Shown here one piece after another: positions 7,889-15,686 of a DNA stretch of 17,851 nt. The translations under genes and the position numbers were made by a program. Position 1 is the first letter of the stretch, and each line of letters begins with the position of its first letter. The stretch is taken from the NCBI GenBank assembly GCA_002471345.1, contig DKPS01000014.1, positions 1 to 17,851 of the forward strand, in the 5' to 3' direction. Under the pieces are notes generated by a model. The model ran no database searches and was not told where the DNA came from. It saw only the letters and a list, made by a program, of their open reading frames with translations. Source of the stretch: Saprospiraceae bacterium UBA7328 (lineage in GTDB: Bacteria > Bacteroidota > Bacteroidia > Chitinophagales > Saprospiraceae).

Positions 7889-9247
7889 ATGCAAATTACA
7901 GTAATAGGAACAGGTTATGTAGGTCTGGTGACCGGAACATGTCTCGCAGAAACAGGAAATCAAGTTGTTTGTGTTGATATCGACGAAAACAAAATCATGT
8001 GTTTGAATAATGGTGAGACGCCAATTTATGAACCAGGATTAGAAACAATTCTTAAACGAAACATTCAACTTGGGAATCTTCAATTCACAACGAATCTCAA
8101 AGAAGGAATATCCAATACTGATGTCATTTTTCTTGCATTACCCACTCCTCCTAAAGAAGATGGTTCTGCTGATTTGTCCTATTTATTAAATGTCACACAT
8201 GAACTTGTAAATCTCATTCAATCATACACTGTCATTGTAACAAAAAGTACTGTACCTGTTGGTACAGGTGATCGAATCGAAGACATTTTATCGGATCATT
8301 TAGAATCAGATCTTTTTGATGTTGTATCCAATCCTGAATTTCTAAGGGAAGGTTGTGCTATAGAGGACTTTATGAGACCAGATAGAATAGTGATCGGTAC
8401 ATCCAGCAATGAGGCGAAAGAAATAATGATGAAGATTTATAGGCCCTATGTCAGACAGAACAATCCAATCATTTATATGGATCGAAGGTCCTCGGAAATT
8501 ACAAAGTATGCCTCCAATAGTTATCTAGCTACTAGAATTTCATTCATGAATGAAGTAGCTAATATCTGCGAAGCTGTCGATGCCGATGTAGATTTAGTTC
8601 GAATGGGTATGGGATCAGACTCTAGGATTGGAAAACGATTCTTATTCCCAGGTATAGGCTATGGTGGAAGTTGCTTTCCAAAAGATGTAAAAGCTCTTCT
8701 AAATACAGCTTCACAAAATGGATACGATTTTCAAATATTAGATTCAGTAAATTCTGTTAATTCTGGACAGAAAAAGATTCTTACCAAGAAAATTTTGGCA
8801 CACTTCAACGGATCCATTCAAGGTAAATCAATTGCAATGTGGGGCTTATCATTCAAGCCTAATACTGATGATATCAGAGAAGCCCCAGCTCTCGTCATGA
8901 TTGATGAGTTTATCAAAAGGGGTGCTCATGTTAAAGTTTTTGATCCAGAAGCTATGATAAATGTTAGGAGAATATATGGAAATAAACTGATATATGGAAT
9001 AAATCAATATGAGATACTTGAAGGATCGGATGCCCTTGTTATTGCTACCGAATGGAGCAACTTCAGAACTCCTGATTTTAGATATATGAAAAATTTGATG
9101 AGTCAACCATTAATTTTTGATGGAAGGAATATGTATGATATAGAAGAATTAAAATCTTTAGGTTTCAATTATGAATGCATTGGTAGAAATTCAGGCCTTA
9201 CTTTAGGAATAAACCAAGGCCATCACAAACTTAGTCTTGCAAGCTGA
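7889..9247 (+). CDS. ugd: UDP-glucose 6-dehydrogenase
   Basis: A 452-residue cytoplasmic enzyme of the UDP-glucose/GDP-mannose dehydrogenase family, most likely oxidising UDP-glucose to UDP-glucuronate with two NAD+. The N-terminal Rossmann fold has ITVIGTGYVGLVTG (3-16); PTPPKEDGSADLSY is the substrate/NAD loop; STVPVGTG and NPEFLREGCAIEDF are central-domain motifs; the active-site segment GYGGSCFPKD carries the nucleophile Cys262; and WGLSFKPNTDDIREAP marks the C-terminal nucleotide-binding domain. GDP-mannose dehydrogenase is the alternative, but the FPGIGYGGSCFPKD form favours the UDP-glucose enzyme. As last gene of the rightward unit it implies that the polymer contains uronic acid or a pentose made from it. 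No clear terminator hairpin follows. Confidence 0.93.
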   Translation: MQITVIGTGYVGLVTGTCLAETGNQVVCVDIDENKIMCLNNGETPIYEPGLETILKRNIQLGNLQFTTNLKEGISNTDVIFLALPTPPKEDGSADLSYLLNVTHELVNLIQSYTVIVTKSTVPVGTGDRIEDILSDHLESDLFDVVSNPEFLREGCAIEDFMRPDRIVIGTSSNEAKEIMMKIYRPYVRQNNPIIYMDRRSSEITKYASNSYLATRISFMNEVANICEAVDADVDLVRMGMGSDSRIGKRFLFPGIGYGGSCFPKDVKALLNTASQNGYDFQILDSVNSVNSGQKKILTKKILAHFNGSIQGKSIAMWGLSFKPNTDDIREAPALVMIDEFIKRGAHVKVFDPEAMINVRRIYGNKLIYGINQYEILEGSDALVIATEWSNFRTPDFRYMKNLMSQPLIFDGRNMYDIEELKSLGFNYECIGRNSGLTLGINQGHHKLSLAS

Positions 9248-9751
9248 TTTAATTAGGCAGATATATCCTACTTACTTGCAATTACCAAAACAATATTTAG
9301 ATCAGGATTAAGATTCTTTTCAAATTGGAGTTCACTAATTCAGCTAGTGATCAAAAGATTGCCCAAAAAGAAAATCTCTCTATTACTATATCAGTAGTTC
9401 GGGAGGTGGACCTAGATGGATAATTATTCATTCATGAAGGCTTTCGAAACTATTTTTGATATCCTTTCACTTTTTATTTTTTAACCTCTAAAATAACCTC
9501 TGATTATTAAAAGATAAAGAAAGAAAACAATCTATATAGTATAATTGGATTATTGGGAGTAAATAATGTCAAAAGGAGTTTACTAATTACATAGAAAATA
9601 ATGATTCTGTATTAGTACAGTTGAAAAATAAATGTTATAGTCAAATATCCATTTCCTAATATTTTGTAAGACTGTATCTCCTGAAGAAATGATGAGTAAA
9701 TAAGCTGCATCTTCTGAAAAAGATATTCAATTTTCTCAATTGATCATGATT
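9248..9751. other. Gene-free AT-rich spacer
   Basis: 504 bp between ugd and the convergent LysE-family gene without a believable ORF; the frames are broken and lack a family-like pattern. It contains two small dyads, TCACTA/TAGTGA (about 9332-9350) and CTGTA-TTAG-TACAG (9607-9620), and a direct repeat AACCTCT at about 9482 and 9494. None is followed by a T-run strong enough to call a terminator. An open stretch of about 40 codons without a start codon (about 9301-9423) ends in a TAA; I do not regard it as a gene. Confidence 0.5.
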
Positions 9752-10405
9752 CTACATTCCACCGAAAAGCGCAACACTCTCTTCAGGAAATACACATCTG
9801 TAAAAAATAACGAGACCAAAAAGTGCTACTACCAAGCCCGCCACTTTATTGATCTTAGAAAGAAGAGGAGCATTTAATTTATTCCTAATCATCTTGGCTA
9901 GTACAACCTTCAATGTATCTGTCACAACTATTGTTATCAAAATAGACCCAAGAAGTAAATAGGAATTCTTAGAATCCAGCTGTCTGGATATAATAAAGGA
10001 AGTGATAAAACCCATCCAGAAGATAAAGGTGAATGGGTTTATAGTATTGACTAAAAACCCTTTTGTCCAATATCCAATAAAACGCAATGTGCTTATTTTG
10101 ACTTTAGAATAATCAAGAACTGTTTTACGCAAAGCCAAATAAATTCCAAAACCAAAGAGGACCGCCCCGCCTATAGCCCCAAACCAAAAAATAAATTCTG
10201 GGTCTTCAACAACCTCCTTGAGCTCTTTTAAAAAAATGTAGAAACCAAAAATGATAATAAGGTCACTGGTCCAGATACCTGTGCCAACACTTATTCCAGC
10301 TCGAACTCCCCGCTCTATTCCGGTCTGAATCAATATGATGAATATGGGACCTAAAAGAATTGCAAGAGATAAGCCTCCAAGAATACCCTCCAAAATATAT
10401 GACAT
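9752..10405 (-). CDS. LysE/RhtB-family amino-acid exporter
   Basis: A 217-residue integral inner-membrane protein with six predicted membrane segments (about 4-27, 37-58, 71-92, 112-138, 148-168, 186-203). The first helix carries the family's Gly-Pro (ILLGP, 16-20), and NPFTFIFWMGF (123-133) corresponds to the NPK/NP-type motif at the start of a later helix. Length and topology fit LysE translocators, which use the proton gradient to export amino acids such as lysine, threonine or homoserine; the substrate here is unknown. It is transcribed alone, convergent to ugd across the spacer and divergent from the HAD gene, with 118 bp between the two starts. The C-terminus is slightly extended (residues 204-217). 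Confidence 0.88.
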   Translation of the reverse strand: MSYILEGILGGLSLAILLGPIFIILIQTGIERGVRAGISVGTGIWTSDLIIIFGFYIFLKELKEVVEDPEFIFWFGAIGGAVLFGFGIYLALRKTVLDYSKVKISTLRFIGYWTKGFLVNTINPFTFIFWMGFITSFIISRQLDSKNSYLLLGSILITIVVTDTLKVVLAKMIRNKLNAPLLSKINKVAGLVVALFGLVIFYRCVFPEESVALFGGM

Positions 10406-10523
10406 ACCCTAAAAGTAGACTAAAATTGACGAATTTCAGCGTCATTTCATCTGGGTTAACTTAGAATTAAATTGGATTGCCTTCTGTCTTTCTTTTTACG
10501 CTTATCCTTATATCTTCACATCT

Positions 10524-11132
10524 ATGATAGATACTATTATATTCGATTTAGGCAATGTATTGATCAGATGGGATCCTGGTGTTGTATACAAGGATTATTT
10601 CAAAACAGAAGACGAATTAAACTATTTTTTCGAACATGTATGCACTCTACAATGGAATGAAGAGCAGGACAAAGGACGACCAATAGAGACCGCCACTGAA
10701 CTTTTAGTAAAAGAACATCCTTCTCATGAAGAAGCGATCAGAATGTATTATGGCAGATGGAAAGAGATGATTCTTGGTCCAGTAGATGGCACTCCTGAGA
10801 TTCTAAATTCTCTTCACCAAAAACAGAATCAGCGATTGTTGGCGCTGACCAACTGGTCCGCAGAATTATTCCCTTATGCACTTGAAAATTTTGATTTTTT
10901 GGGTTTCTTCGAAGGAATTCTAGTTTCAGGTGAAGAGAAAATGAAGAAACCTGATCTTGAGATTTATAGACGCTTTGAAGAAAAATTTCCAATTGATAGA
11001 ACGAAATCTGTATTTATTGATGATAGTGCAAAAAATATAGCTGGAGCAAAAGAAGCAGGTTGGAATGTCATTCACTTCAAAAATGCTTCTCAGCTTGAAA
11101 CTGAATTAAACAACCTAGGAATAACCGTCTAA
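10524..11132 (+). CDS. HAD-superfamily phosphatase, YihX-like
   Basis: A 202-residue cytoplasmic HAD hydrolase of subfamily IA. Motif I is FDLGNVL with nucleophile Asp8, motif II is Thr109 (ALTNWS), motif III is Lys142 (MKKPDLEIY) and motif IV is the Asp166-Asp167 pair (FIDDSAKNI). Residues 15-85 form the helical cap. The second Asp of the usual DxD motif I is Gly10; the same FDLGNV is known in YihX, a sugar-phosphate phosphatase, so the change does not by itself mean inactivity. The substrate is probably a small phosphate ester. It is followed 15 bp later by the alpha/beta hydrolase, so the two are probably co-transcribed. The start at 10524 places the first beta strand immediately, as expected for the family. 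Confidence 0.88.
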   Translation: MIDTIIFDLGNVLIRWDPGVVYKDYFKTEDELNYFFEHVCTLQWNEEQDKGRPIETATELLVKEHPSHEEAIRMYYGRWKEMILGPVDGTPEILNSLHQKQNQRLLALTNWSAELFPYALENFDFLGFFEGILVSGEEKMKKPDLEIYRRFEEKFPIDRTKSVFIDDSAKNIAGAKEAGWNVIHFKNASQLETELNNLGITV

Positions 11133-11147
11133 AAATTACTAAAAATT

Positions 11148-12086
11148 ATGATACCAGCACATGAAACTTTTAACGGAACCTTTCCATTTGAACCTCATTA
11201 CAATGAAGTCAATGGATTTAAAATGCATTATGTGGATGAAGGTGAAGGCGATGTAATTATATGTCTTCATGGAGAACCAACATGGGGTTATTTATATAGA
11301 AATTTCATTCCAAGTCTATCGCAAACACATAGAGTCATAGTTCCTGATCACATGGGTTTTGGTAAAAGTGAAACACCTAATAATAAGGAATATGTATTTG
11401 CAACTCACGTGCAAAATCTGATCAATTTTATAGATGATTTAGAGTTAAAAGACATCACATTCGTTGCTCAAGATTGGGGAGGACCAATTACAGGTAATTT
11501 GGCACTTCGTCGTCCTGAATTAGTAAAAAGGTTCTGTCTTATGAATACCATGTTGGGCTATAGCGGCGCTGTAAGAGATGCTTCTTCTTCAACAACAAAA
11601 CCTCCTAAACTCACCGAATCCACTTGGTTTCAATGGGTATTGAATAGTCACAAAAGTGGAAAGTATTTTGAAGTGTTGAATAATCTGGGAGATAATGTTT
11701 TAAGCCTCATGAAAAAGTTAGGTTTTGAAAATTCTACTGCGGTAGATGATAATTGGATAATGGCCTATTCCATGCCATTTAGTTCTTTAGATGAAACTAA
11801 AGCGGCAATTGAATTTCCACTTGATGTTGCACTGGACCGGGTTTCTGCTTTTGTCATGGAAGGTTTAAAAATGGGAAATCTTGAAAAAGTAAGAAGCAAA
11901 CCCGCTATGCTTGCTGAAGGAATGAAAGACAAAGCTATGCCACCTGCTCTGGTAATTTCAGACTTTCAACGGCTCTTTCCTGAAGGACCAGTAGTGGAAA
12001 TTCCTAATGCAGGCCATTTTTGCCAAGAAGATACACCTGAAACACTGGTAGCTTTAATTCAAATGTTCATACAAATGACAGACTAA
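11148..12086 (+). CDS. Haloalkane dehalogenase-like alpha/beta hydrolase
   Basis: A 312-residue alpha/beta hydrolase that closely follows the haloalkane dehalogenase subfamily I pattern of DhlA. The oxyanion-hole motif is HGEPTWGYLYR (41-51), the nucleophile is Asp109 in VAQDWGG with halide-type Trp110, the acid is Asp261 in EGMKDK, and the base is His290 in NAGHFCQED. The aspartate nucleophile (not Ser) and the spacing D109/D261/H290 nearly equal the 124/260/289 layout I recall for DhlA. Known members cleave carbon-halogen bonds with water; some relatives with the same residues lack measurable dehalogenase activity, so the natural substrate is open. The second halide-binding Trp of the cap is not certain (Trp160 or Trp164). 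It lies between a HAD phosphatase and a flavin reductase-like gene with gaps of 15 bp each. No signal peptide is seen. Confidence 0.85.
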   Translation: MIPAHETFNGTFPFEPHYNEVNGFKMHYVDEGEGDVIICLHGEPTWGYLYRNFIPSLSQTHRVIVPDHMGFGKSETPNNKEYVFATHVQNLINFIDDLELKDITFVAQDWGGPITGNLALRRPELVKRFCLMNTMLGYSGAVRDASSSTTKPPKLTESTWFQWVLNSHKSGKYFEVLNNLGDNVLSLMKKLGFENSTAVDDNWIMAYSMPFSSLDETKAAIEFPLDVALDRVSAFVMEGLKMGNLEKVRSKPAMLAEGMKDKAMPPALVISDFQRLFPEGPVVEIPNAGHFCQEDTPETLVALIQMFIQMTD

Positions 12087-12101
12087 ACTATAATTAATCC
12101 A

Positions 12102-12596
12102 GTGTCAATTCTTACCATTTCAGGATCAATAAGAAAGAACTCTACAACAGTTAGTTTTTTAGAAGCAATTGTTCAGCCCTTTCCTCATTTTGAATTTGAA
12201 CGTTTCAACCTTGATCATATTCCAATGTTTCATCCTGATGCATATGACTATACAGTTCCGAAAGAAGTCATTGATTTTAAAGAAAAAATTAAAACTCATG
12301 ACTCTGTAATCATAGCTACTCCAGAATATATCCACAACATACCAGCTGTACTGAAAAATGCACTAGAATGGACTACACAAACTGGAGAGTTTGCTGGCAA
12401 AAAAATACTAGCTATTACTTATACACCTAATGCTCCAAGAGGAGAAAGAGCTATGACCAGTCTAAAGTTCTGTCTGAATGCATTGGATGCCAATGTAGTA
12501 GCAACAATGGATTTGTATCATGATGCAATTGTAAATAATAAACTTTCAGTTGAAGCCAAAAATGTAATCACTGAAGCCCTTGACCTGCTTCACTAA
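12102..12596 (+). CDS. NADPH-dependent FMN reductase-like flavoprotein
   Basis: A 164-residue flavodoxin-fold protein of the NADPH-dependent FMN reductase family (quinone, azo or chromate reductases belong here). The phosphate-binding loop is GSIRKNST (8-15) after the first strand, and the flavin-contact segment TPEYIHNIPAVLKNALEW (73-90) is the family's most typical motif. GTG at 12102 is the start; it places the first strand at residue 2 and no ATG lies nearby in frame. It begins 15 bp after the dehalogenase-like gene and ends 7 bp from the convergent secreted-protein gene. It probably reduces quinones or other small electrophiles with NAD(P)H; the substrate is not predictable. Confidence 0.88.
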   Translation: MSILTISGSIRKNSTTVSFLEAIVQPFPHFEFERFNLDHIPMFHPDAYDYTVPKEVIDFKEKIKTHDSVIIATPEYIHNIPAVLKNALEWTTQTGEFAGKKILAITYTPNAPRGERAMTSLKFCLNALDANVVATMDLYHDAIVNNKLSVEAKNVITEALDLLH

Positions 12597-12603
12597 ATGA
12601 AAT

Positions 12604-13266
12604 TTACTCGGCATTGTCCAAAGCAACTAATAAAGCCAATAAGTCCCATTGGTTCTTCATCTTGTTCTTTGTTTTCTTCAAAGTTTTCTCAGCATTCTTT
12701 CCAAGTATAGATAGGACTTCTTTCTTTTTGATTTTGACTTCATGGGGCTTGCCATCCATTTCAAGAATGAATTCCTCCTTTTTTCTGATGTATTGCTTTA
12801 CCATTGTTTTTCCAGGAGTATTATATACTCTCTCATCTGTAATTGCATGAATACTTTGAAATAAAGAATATCTATCAGAAAGAAAGAGTGTAACTAGAAA
12901 TCCATTTGGCTTTGTACTATCAGGAATCATACTGAGCAGATTCTCTTCATATTCAAAATCTACCTTCCGAATTATATTCTTATCCAATTCGATAAATTTA
13001 TCTCCTTTAAAAATCTCAACAGATTCAGAAAGTAGATTGACATTTACATCATTTAACTCAAATGCTTTTTCGTCGCCTTTCACATATACCTTAGCGACTT
13101 GGTTATTTTCAAAATAATATGGATTTCCAGTGTAGTCACCGTATCTATCATAATCAATTTCCTGAGTATTATTTAGAAAAACTTGTGATGATAATTGCAC
13201 ATAAAATACAGTAAATAGCATCACTAAAAGGAATTTGATTTTACAATTATTTGGCATCTTACTCAT
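12604..13266 (-). CDS. Secreted protein of unknown function, paralogue A
   Basis: A 220-residue protein that I cannot place in a named family. An N-terminal signal peptide (CKIKFLLVMLFTVFYVQLSS, cleavage likely before Gln28) sends it to the periplasm or surface; ATG 13257 (residue 4) is an alternative start. The mature part is rich in charged residues and predicted beta strands, with landmarks YYFENN (50-55), VEIFKGDKFIELD (83-95), YNTPGK (148-153) and YIRKK (159-163), and a basic C-terminal helix with LKKTKNKMKNQWDLLALLVAL (196-216). It is clearly homologous along its whole length to the gene at 13581-14225, with the best-kept part at the C-terminus. The start lies 15 bp after the apparent remnant at 13282-13551. 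Confidence 0.8.
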   Translation of the reverse strand: MSKMPNNCKIKFLLVMLFTVFYVQLSSQVFLNNTQEIDYDRYGDYTGNPYYFENNQVAKVYVKGDEKAFELNDVNVNLLSESVEIFKGDKFIELDKNIIRKVDFEYEENLLSMIPDSTKPNGFLVTLFLSDRYSLFQSIHAITDERVYNTPGKTMVKQYIRKKEEFILEMDGKPHEVKIKKKEVLSILGKNAEKTLKKTKNKMKNQWDLLALLVALDNAE

Positions 13267-13281
13267 AATTTTTAATAAGTA

Positions 13282-13551
13282 CTAAAATTCACATTTTAAA
13301 ATAAACCTAGATGTGGAAATGGACTCTTTGAAGAGGGAAAATGCAAAACCGACACCTAAGAGAATTTGATCTATGGCTGCTAATCCTATGCTATTTAAAG
13401 CAACGCCTACTGATCATAATGTAAGATTTCCTTTGGCCCCTTTGGAAACTGAAGGACCAAAAAGAAAAGAATTAGATCATAGATTTTGGGTAAACCATAC
13501 AAACAACTACACCAAGAAATCACTATCCACAAATGATACTTCACATTCATA
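13282..13551 (-). pseudogene. Possible decayed C-terminal gene fragment
   Basis: In the roughly 300 bp between the two paralogues, one leftward frame gives a protein-like stretch of about 90 codons ending at a TAG (13284-13282) but broken by one TAG and two TGA codons. Its last uninterrupted part reads SVGVALNSIGLAAIDQILLG, then VGFAFSLFKESIS, and ends SRFILKCEF with a terminal Phe. Just before it come LFGPSVSKGAKGNLTL and a TGA where Trp would fit. The alternating hydrophobic pattern and terminal aromatic suggest a membrane or beta-barrel C-terminus. Window genes use TGA as stop (for example at 4393 and 2165), so this is not recoding. It may still be chance. Confidence 0.3.
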
Positions 13552-13580
13552 TCAGAAAAATATGAAGCTGTTCATTTATC

Positions 13581-14225
13581 TTAACTATTTTGCTCTAAAG
13601 CAGTAAGTAATGCCACTACATCCCATTCATCTTTAAGTTTGTTTTTCGTTTTCTTAGCAACTCTATCCGCTTCACTACCAAGAAGTTTGAGAATACCCTT
13701 TTTTTTCAATTCTACGGTGTGTGGCTCATCTTTGATATAGAGAGTATAGGTATGTTTATTCCTCACAAAATTTCTTTCATACACCTTCCCAGGGATATTG
13801 TAAATCCTATTTTCAATTGTTGGAAGTATCTCATGAAAAAATCTGTATTTAGGGGTTTCATAAAGATTAAAAATGAATCCATCTGTAAGTGGAGATGGTA
13901 TCATTGATATCTCATGTCCATTTTTATTAAATGCTACTTTGGTAAATTTCTTTCTGGCAATTTCTACAATTTTCCCACCTCTATAAACTTCTATGGCCTT
14001 AGTCACCAGATTAAGGTTTGCTTCATTTGCTTTAAAGGTTTGCTCCGCACCTTTGATGTACAACTCAGTTTCTAGAAAATCCTCGAAATAGAAAATTTGC
14101 CCAGAATAACTATCAAATCTTTCCCCTAATATTTTTTGCTTTTTAGATAATTGACCAAATAGTATCAAAGAAGTGAAGAGGAGAACCGAAGTAAAAAGTG
14201 TTTTCATCTCTATATTTATTTTCAT
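13581..14225 (-). CDS. Secreted protein of unknown function, paralogue B
   Basis: A 214-residue secreted protein of the same unnamed family as the gene at 12604-13266. Two starts are possible: ATG 14225, or ATG 14207 (MKTLFTSVLLF), which gives the more usual signal peptide; cleavage is likely before Gln25 (ILFG/QLSKK). Shared landmarks are FYFEDF, IEVYRGGKIVEIA, the SMIPS segment, YNIPGK, FVRNK and the C-terminal KKTKNKLKDEWDVVALLTALE. No lipobox, no repeats and no known catalytic motif are visible. The pair probably arose by tandem duplication. An expected role would be structural or binding at the cell surface, but nothing in the neighbours points to a pathway. Confidence 0.8.
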   Translation of the reverse strand: MKINIEMKTLFTSVLLFTSLILFGQLSKKQKILGERFDSYSGQIFYFEDFLETELYIKGAEQTFKANEANLNLVTKAIEVYRGGKIVEIARKKFTKVAFNKNGHEISMIPSPLTDGFIFNLYETPKYRFFHEILPTIENRIYNIPGKVYERNFVRNKHTYTLYIKDEPHTVELKKKGILKLLGSEADRVAKKTKNKLKDEWDVVALLTALEQNS

Positions 14226-14314
14226 ACAGTCATGTGGAACTGTCTTCTATTCATATTCAATACTGAAAGTCATATGAATATGCTACTGAAAACATAGTTA
14301 TCCATGCTAAATTT

Positions 14315-14337
14315 ACAATTATTCAATTGTTCAATTG
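14315..14337. repeat. Short dyad plus tandem octamer
   Basis: ACAATT (14315-14320) and AATTGT (14325-14330) form a 6-bp dyad with a 4-base centre, overlapping two adjacent copies of TTCAATTG (14322-14329 and 14330-14337). It lies between divergent starts (14225 leftward and 14374 rightward), where an operator could sit; low-complexity chance is the alternative. Confidence 0.35.
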
Positions 14338-14373
14338 TTCATTCCATAGAATAACGTTTCTTAATCTGTCTTC

Positions 14374-14898
14374 ATGAATAAAATCACTTTTAAAAAACAT
14401 CTCGAGCAACTAGAATTAGATGATCTAAAAGAGGAATTGATGAATTTATTTACAAAAATTCAAGGGGTAAAAGAATATTACCTCATGGAACTTGGTAATG
14501 ACAAACAGAGGCAAAAAGTTTATGACAAAGCTAAAAAAGACATCACTTCAAAATATGCTACCAAGAGTCGTCGAAGACCTCGGAGGCCAAGAATCCAAAA
14601 AGTAAAAAACATTATAAAAACCTTAGAAAAAGAATCAAGTCTCCCTTATGAACTCATTGACATTTATCTACATAATACCGAAGAAGCTTTGGATTTTATG
14701 ATGAAATTTAGATTCGATTCTGCACCATTAAGAAACTCCATAAATGGTACTTTCATAAAGGCACTTAATCTGATAGAATTAGAACTGATGAAAGAAGAGT
14801 ATCGCGAAAGGTGTGGTAAAATCACGAATAAAATGAGTTATGCTCCTTGGGTTTTTGAAGATGGGTTAGTTTTATATAAAAGAATTTTCCTTTCTTAA
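14374..14898 (+). CDS. DUF6155-like protein of unknown function
   Basis: A 174-residue, highly charged, probably cytoplasmic helical protein without signal peptide or membrane segment. The N-terminal half (HLEQLELDDLKEELMNLF, VKEYYLMEL) resembles what I recall of DUF6155 proteins, common in Bacteroidota and Firmicutes; this naming is from memory of the pattern. A strongly basic patch, TKSRRRPRRPR (63-73), could contact nucleic acid. The C-terminal half is helical, with an FIKALNLIELELM stretch. It is transcribed alone and ends 14 bp from the convergent proB gene. The ATG at 14374 is the first in the frame after the divergent spacer. No function is assigned. Confidence 0.75.
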   Translation: MNKITFKKHLEQLELDDLKEELMNLFTKIQGVKEYYLMELGNDKQRQKVYDKAKKDITSKYATKSRRRPRRPRIQKVKNIIKTLEKESSLPYELIDIYLHNTEEALDFMMKFRFDSAPLRNSINGTFIKALNLIELELMKEEYRERCGKITNKMSYAPWVFEDGLVLYKRIFLS

Positions 14899-14912
14899 TA
14901 GAAGCATTTATA

Positions 14913-15686
14913 CTATGAATGTGTGAGTATTTTAGTGAATTTGCTTTCTCCATTCATAGCATTGATCAAAAAATTTTGCTTTAACCCTGATATTATCCAA
15001 GTCTCTATACCTGCTGACTGAGCTATTTGAGCAGATTGTAATTTAGATTTCATACCACCTGAGCCCAGTGTTGATTTAGAATCACTCATCCCACTTATGT
15101 GAGAATCAAGCTCAAATATTTCTTTTATAATTTGGGCATCTCCATATTCTTTAGGGTCTTTTGTGAATAGTCCTTCTGTATCAGTAACTAATAGAAGTAA
15201 ATTAACATCCATCAATTCAGATGTTAATGCTGCTAGTTTATCATTATCTCCAAATTGAATTTCAGCAGTAGCAACAGTATCATTCTCGTTGATAATTGGA
15301 ATATATCCATTATCCAAAAGTGTATTAATAGTATTAGTCATATTGATTCGAGACTCCTGATTGTCAAAGTCATAGTATGTCAATAAACACTGTGCACAGT
15401 TTAAATCATAATCCCTAAATATCTCTTGGTATATCCGCATTAAATGCATTTGACCGATAGCGGCAAGAGCCTGTTTTACCTCTATTGAAGGCCCTCCTGC
15501 TAAATCGACGAATTGCCGTGCTGCTGCAACTGCACCAGAGCTGACTAAAATAATATCATATTCCTTTTGCAACTTTTGAAGCTGCTCCGCTATATCTTCA
15601 ATCTTCCCCCTAGATATTTTTTTATGCCCTTGAGTAAGAGTAGAGGAGCCAATTTTAATCAATAGTCTTTTCTTTCGTCCTACCAT
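14913..15686 (-). CDS. proB: Glutamate 5-kinase, short form without PUA domain
   Basis: A 257-residue amino-acid kinase-fold enzyme that phosphorylates L-glutamate with ATP, the first step of proline synthesis. Visible are LLIKIGSSTL with Lys11 (8-17), LVSSGAVAAA (47-56), the glutamate-site INENDTVA (132-139), FGDNDKLAAL (145-154), the ATP-site VTDTEGLFTKDP (167-178) and GSGGMKSKLQSAQ (208-220). The length covers the kinase domain only; the E. coli enzyme is about 367 residues because of a C-terminal PUA domain, which is missing here. PUA-less forms are known in other bacteria. The start overlaps the end of the aldo/keto reductase gene by 7 nt, so the two are co-transcribed. No proA is in the window, so the pathway partner must be elsewhere. 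Confidence 0.92.
   Translation of the reverse strand: MVGRKKRLLIKIGSSTLTQGHKKISRGKIEDIAEQLQKLQKEYDIILVSSGAVAAARQFVDLAGGPSIEVKQALAAIGQMHLMRIYQEIFRDYDLNCAQCLLTYYDFDNQESRINMTNTINTLLDNGYIPIINENDTVATAEIQFGDNDKLAALTSELMDVNLLLLVTDTEGLFTKDPKEYGDAQIIKEIFELDSHISGMSDSKSTLGSGGMKSKLQSAQIAQSAGIETWIISGLKQNFLINAMNGESKFTKILTHS

Noticed and set aside
9301..9423. Open stretch of about 40 codons ending in TAA
   Set aside because: No start codon, no family pattern and no conserved motif; too short to call.
13282..13551. TGA read as Trp (alternative code or recoding)
   Set aside because: Several intact genes in the window end in TGA, so the standard bacterial code applies; decay is the simpler reading.
13373..13606. 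Rightward 77-codon ORF between the paralogues
   Set aside because: It runs into the 3' end of the leftward paralogue B gene, has no recognisable features, and lies antisense to the broken leftward frame.
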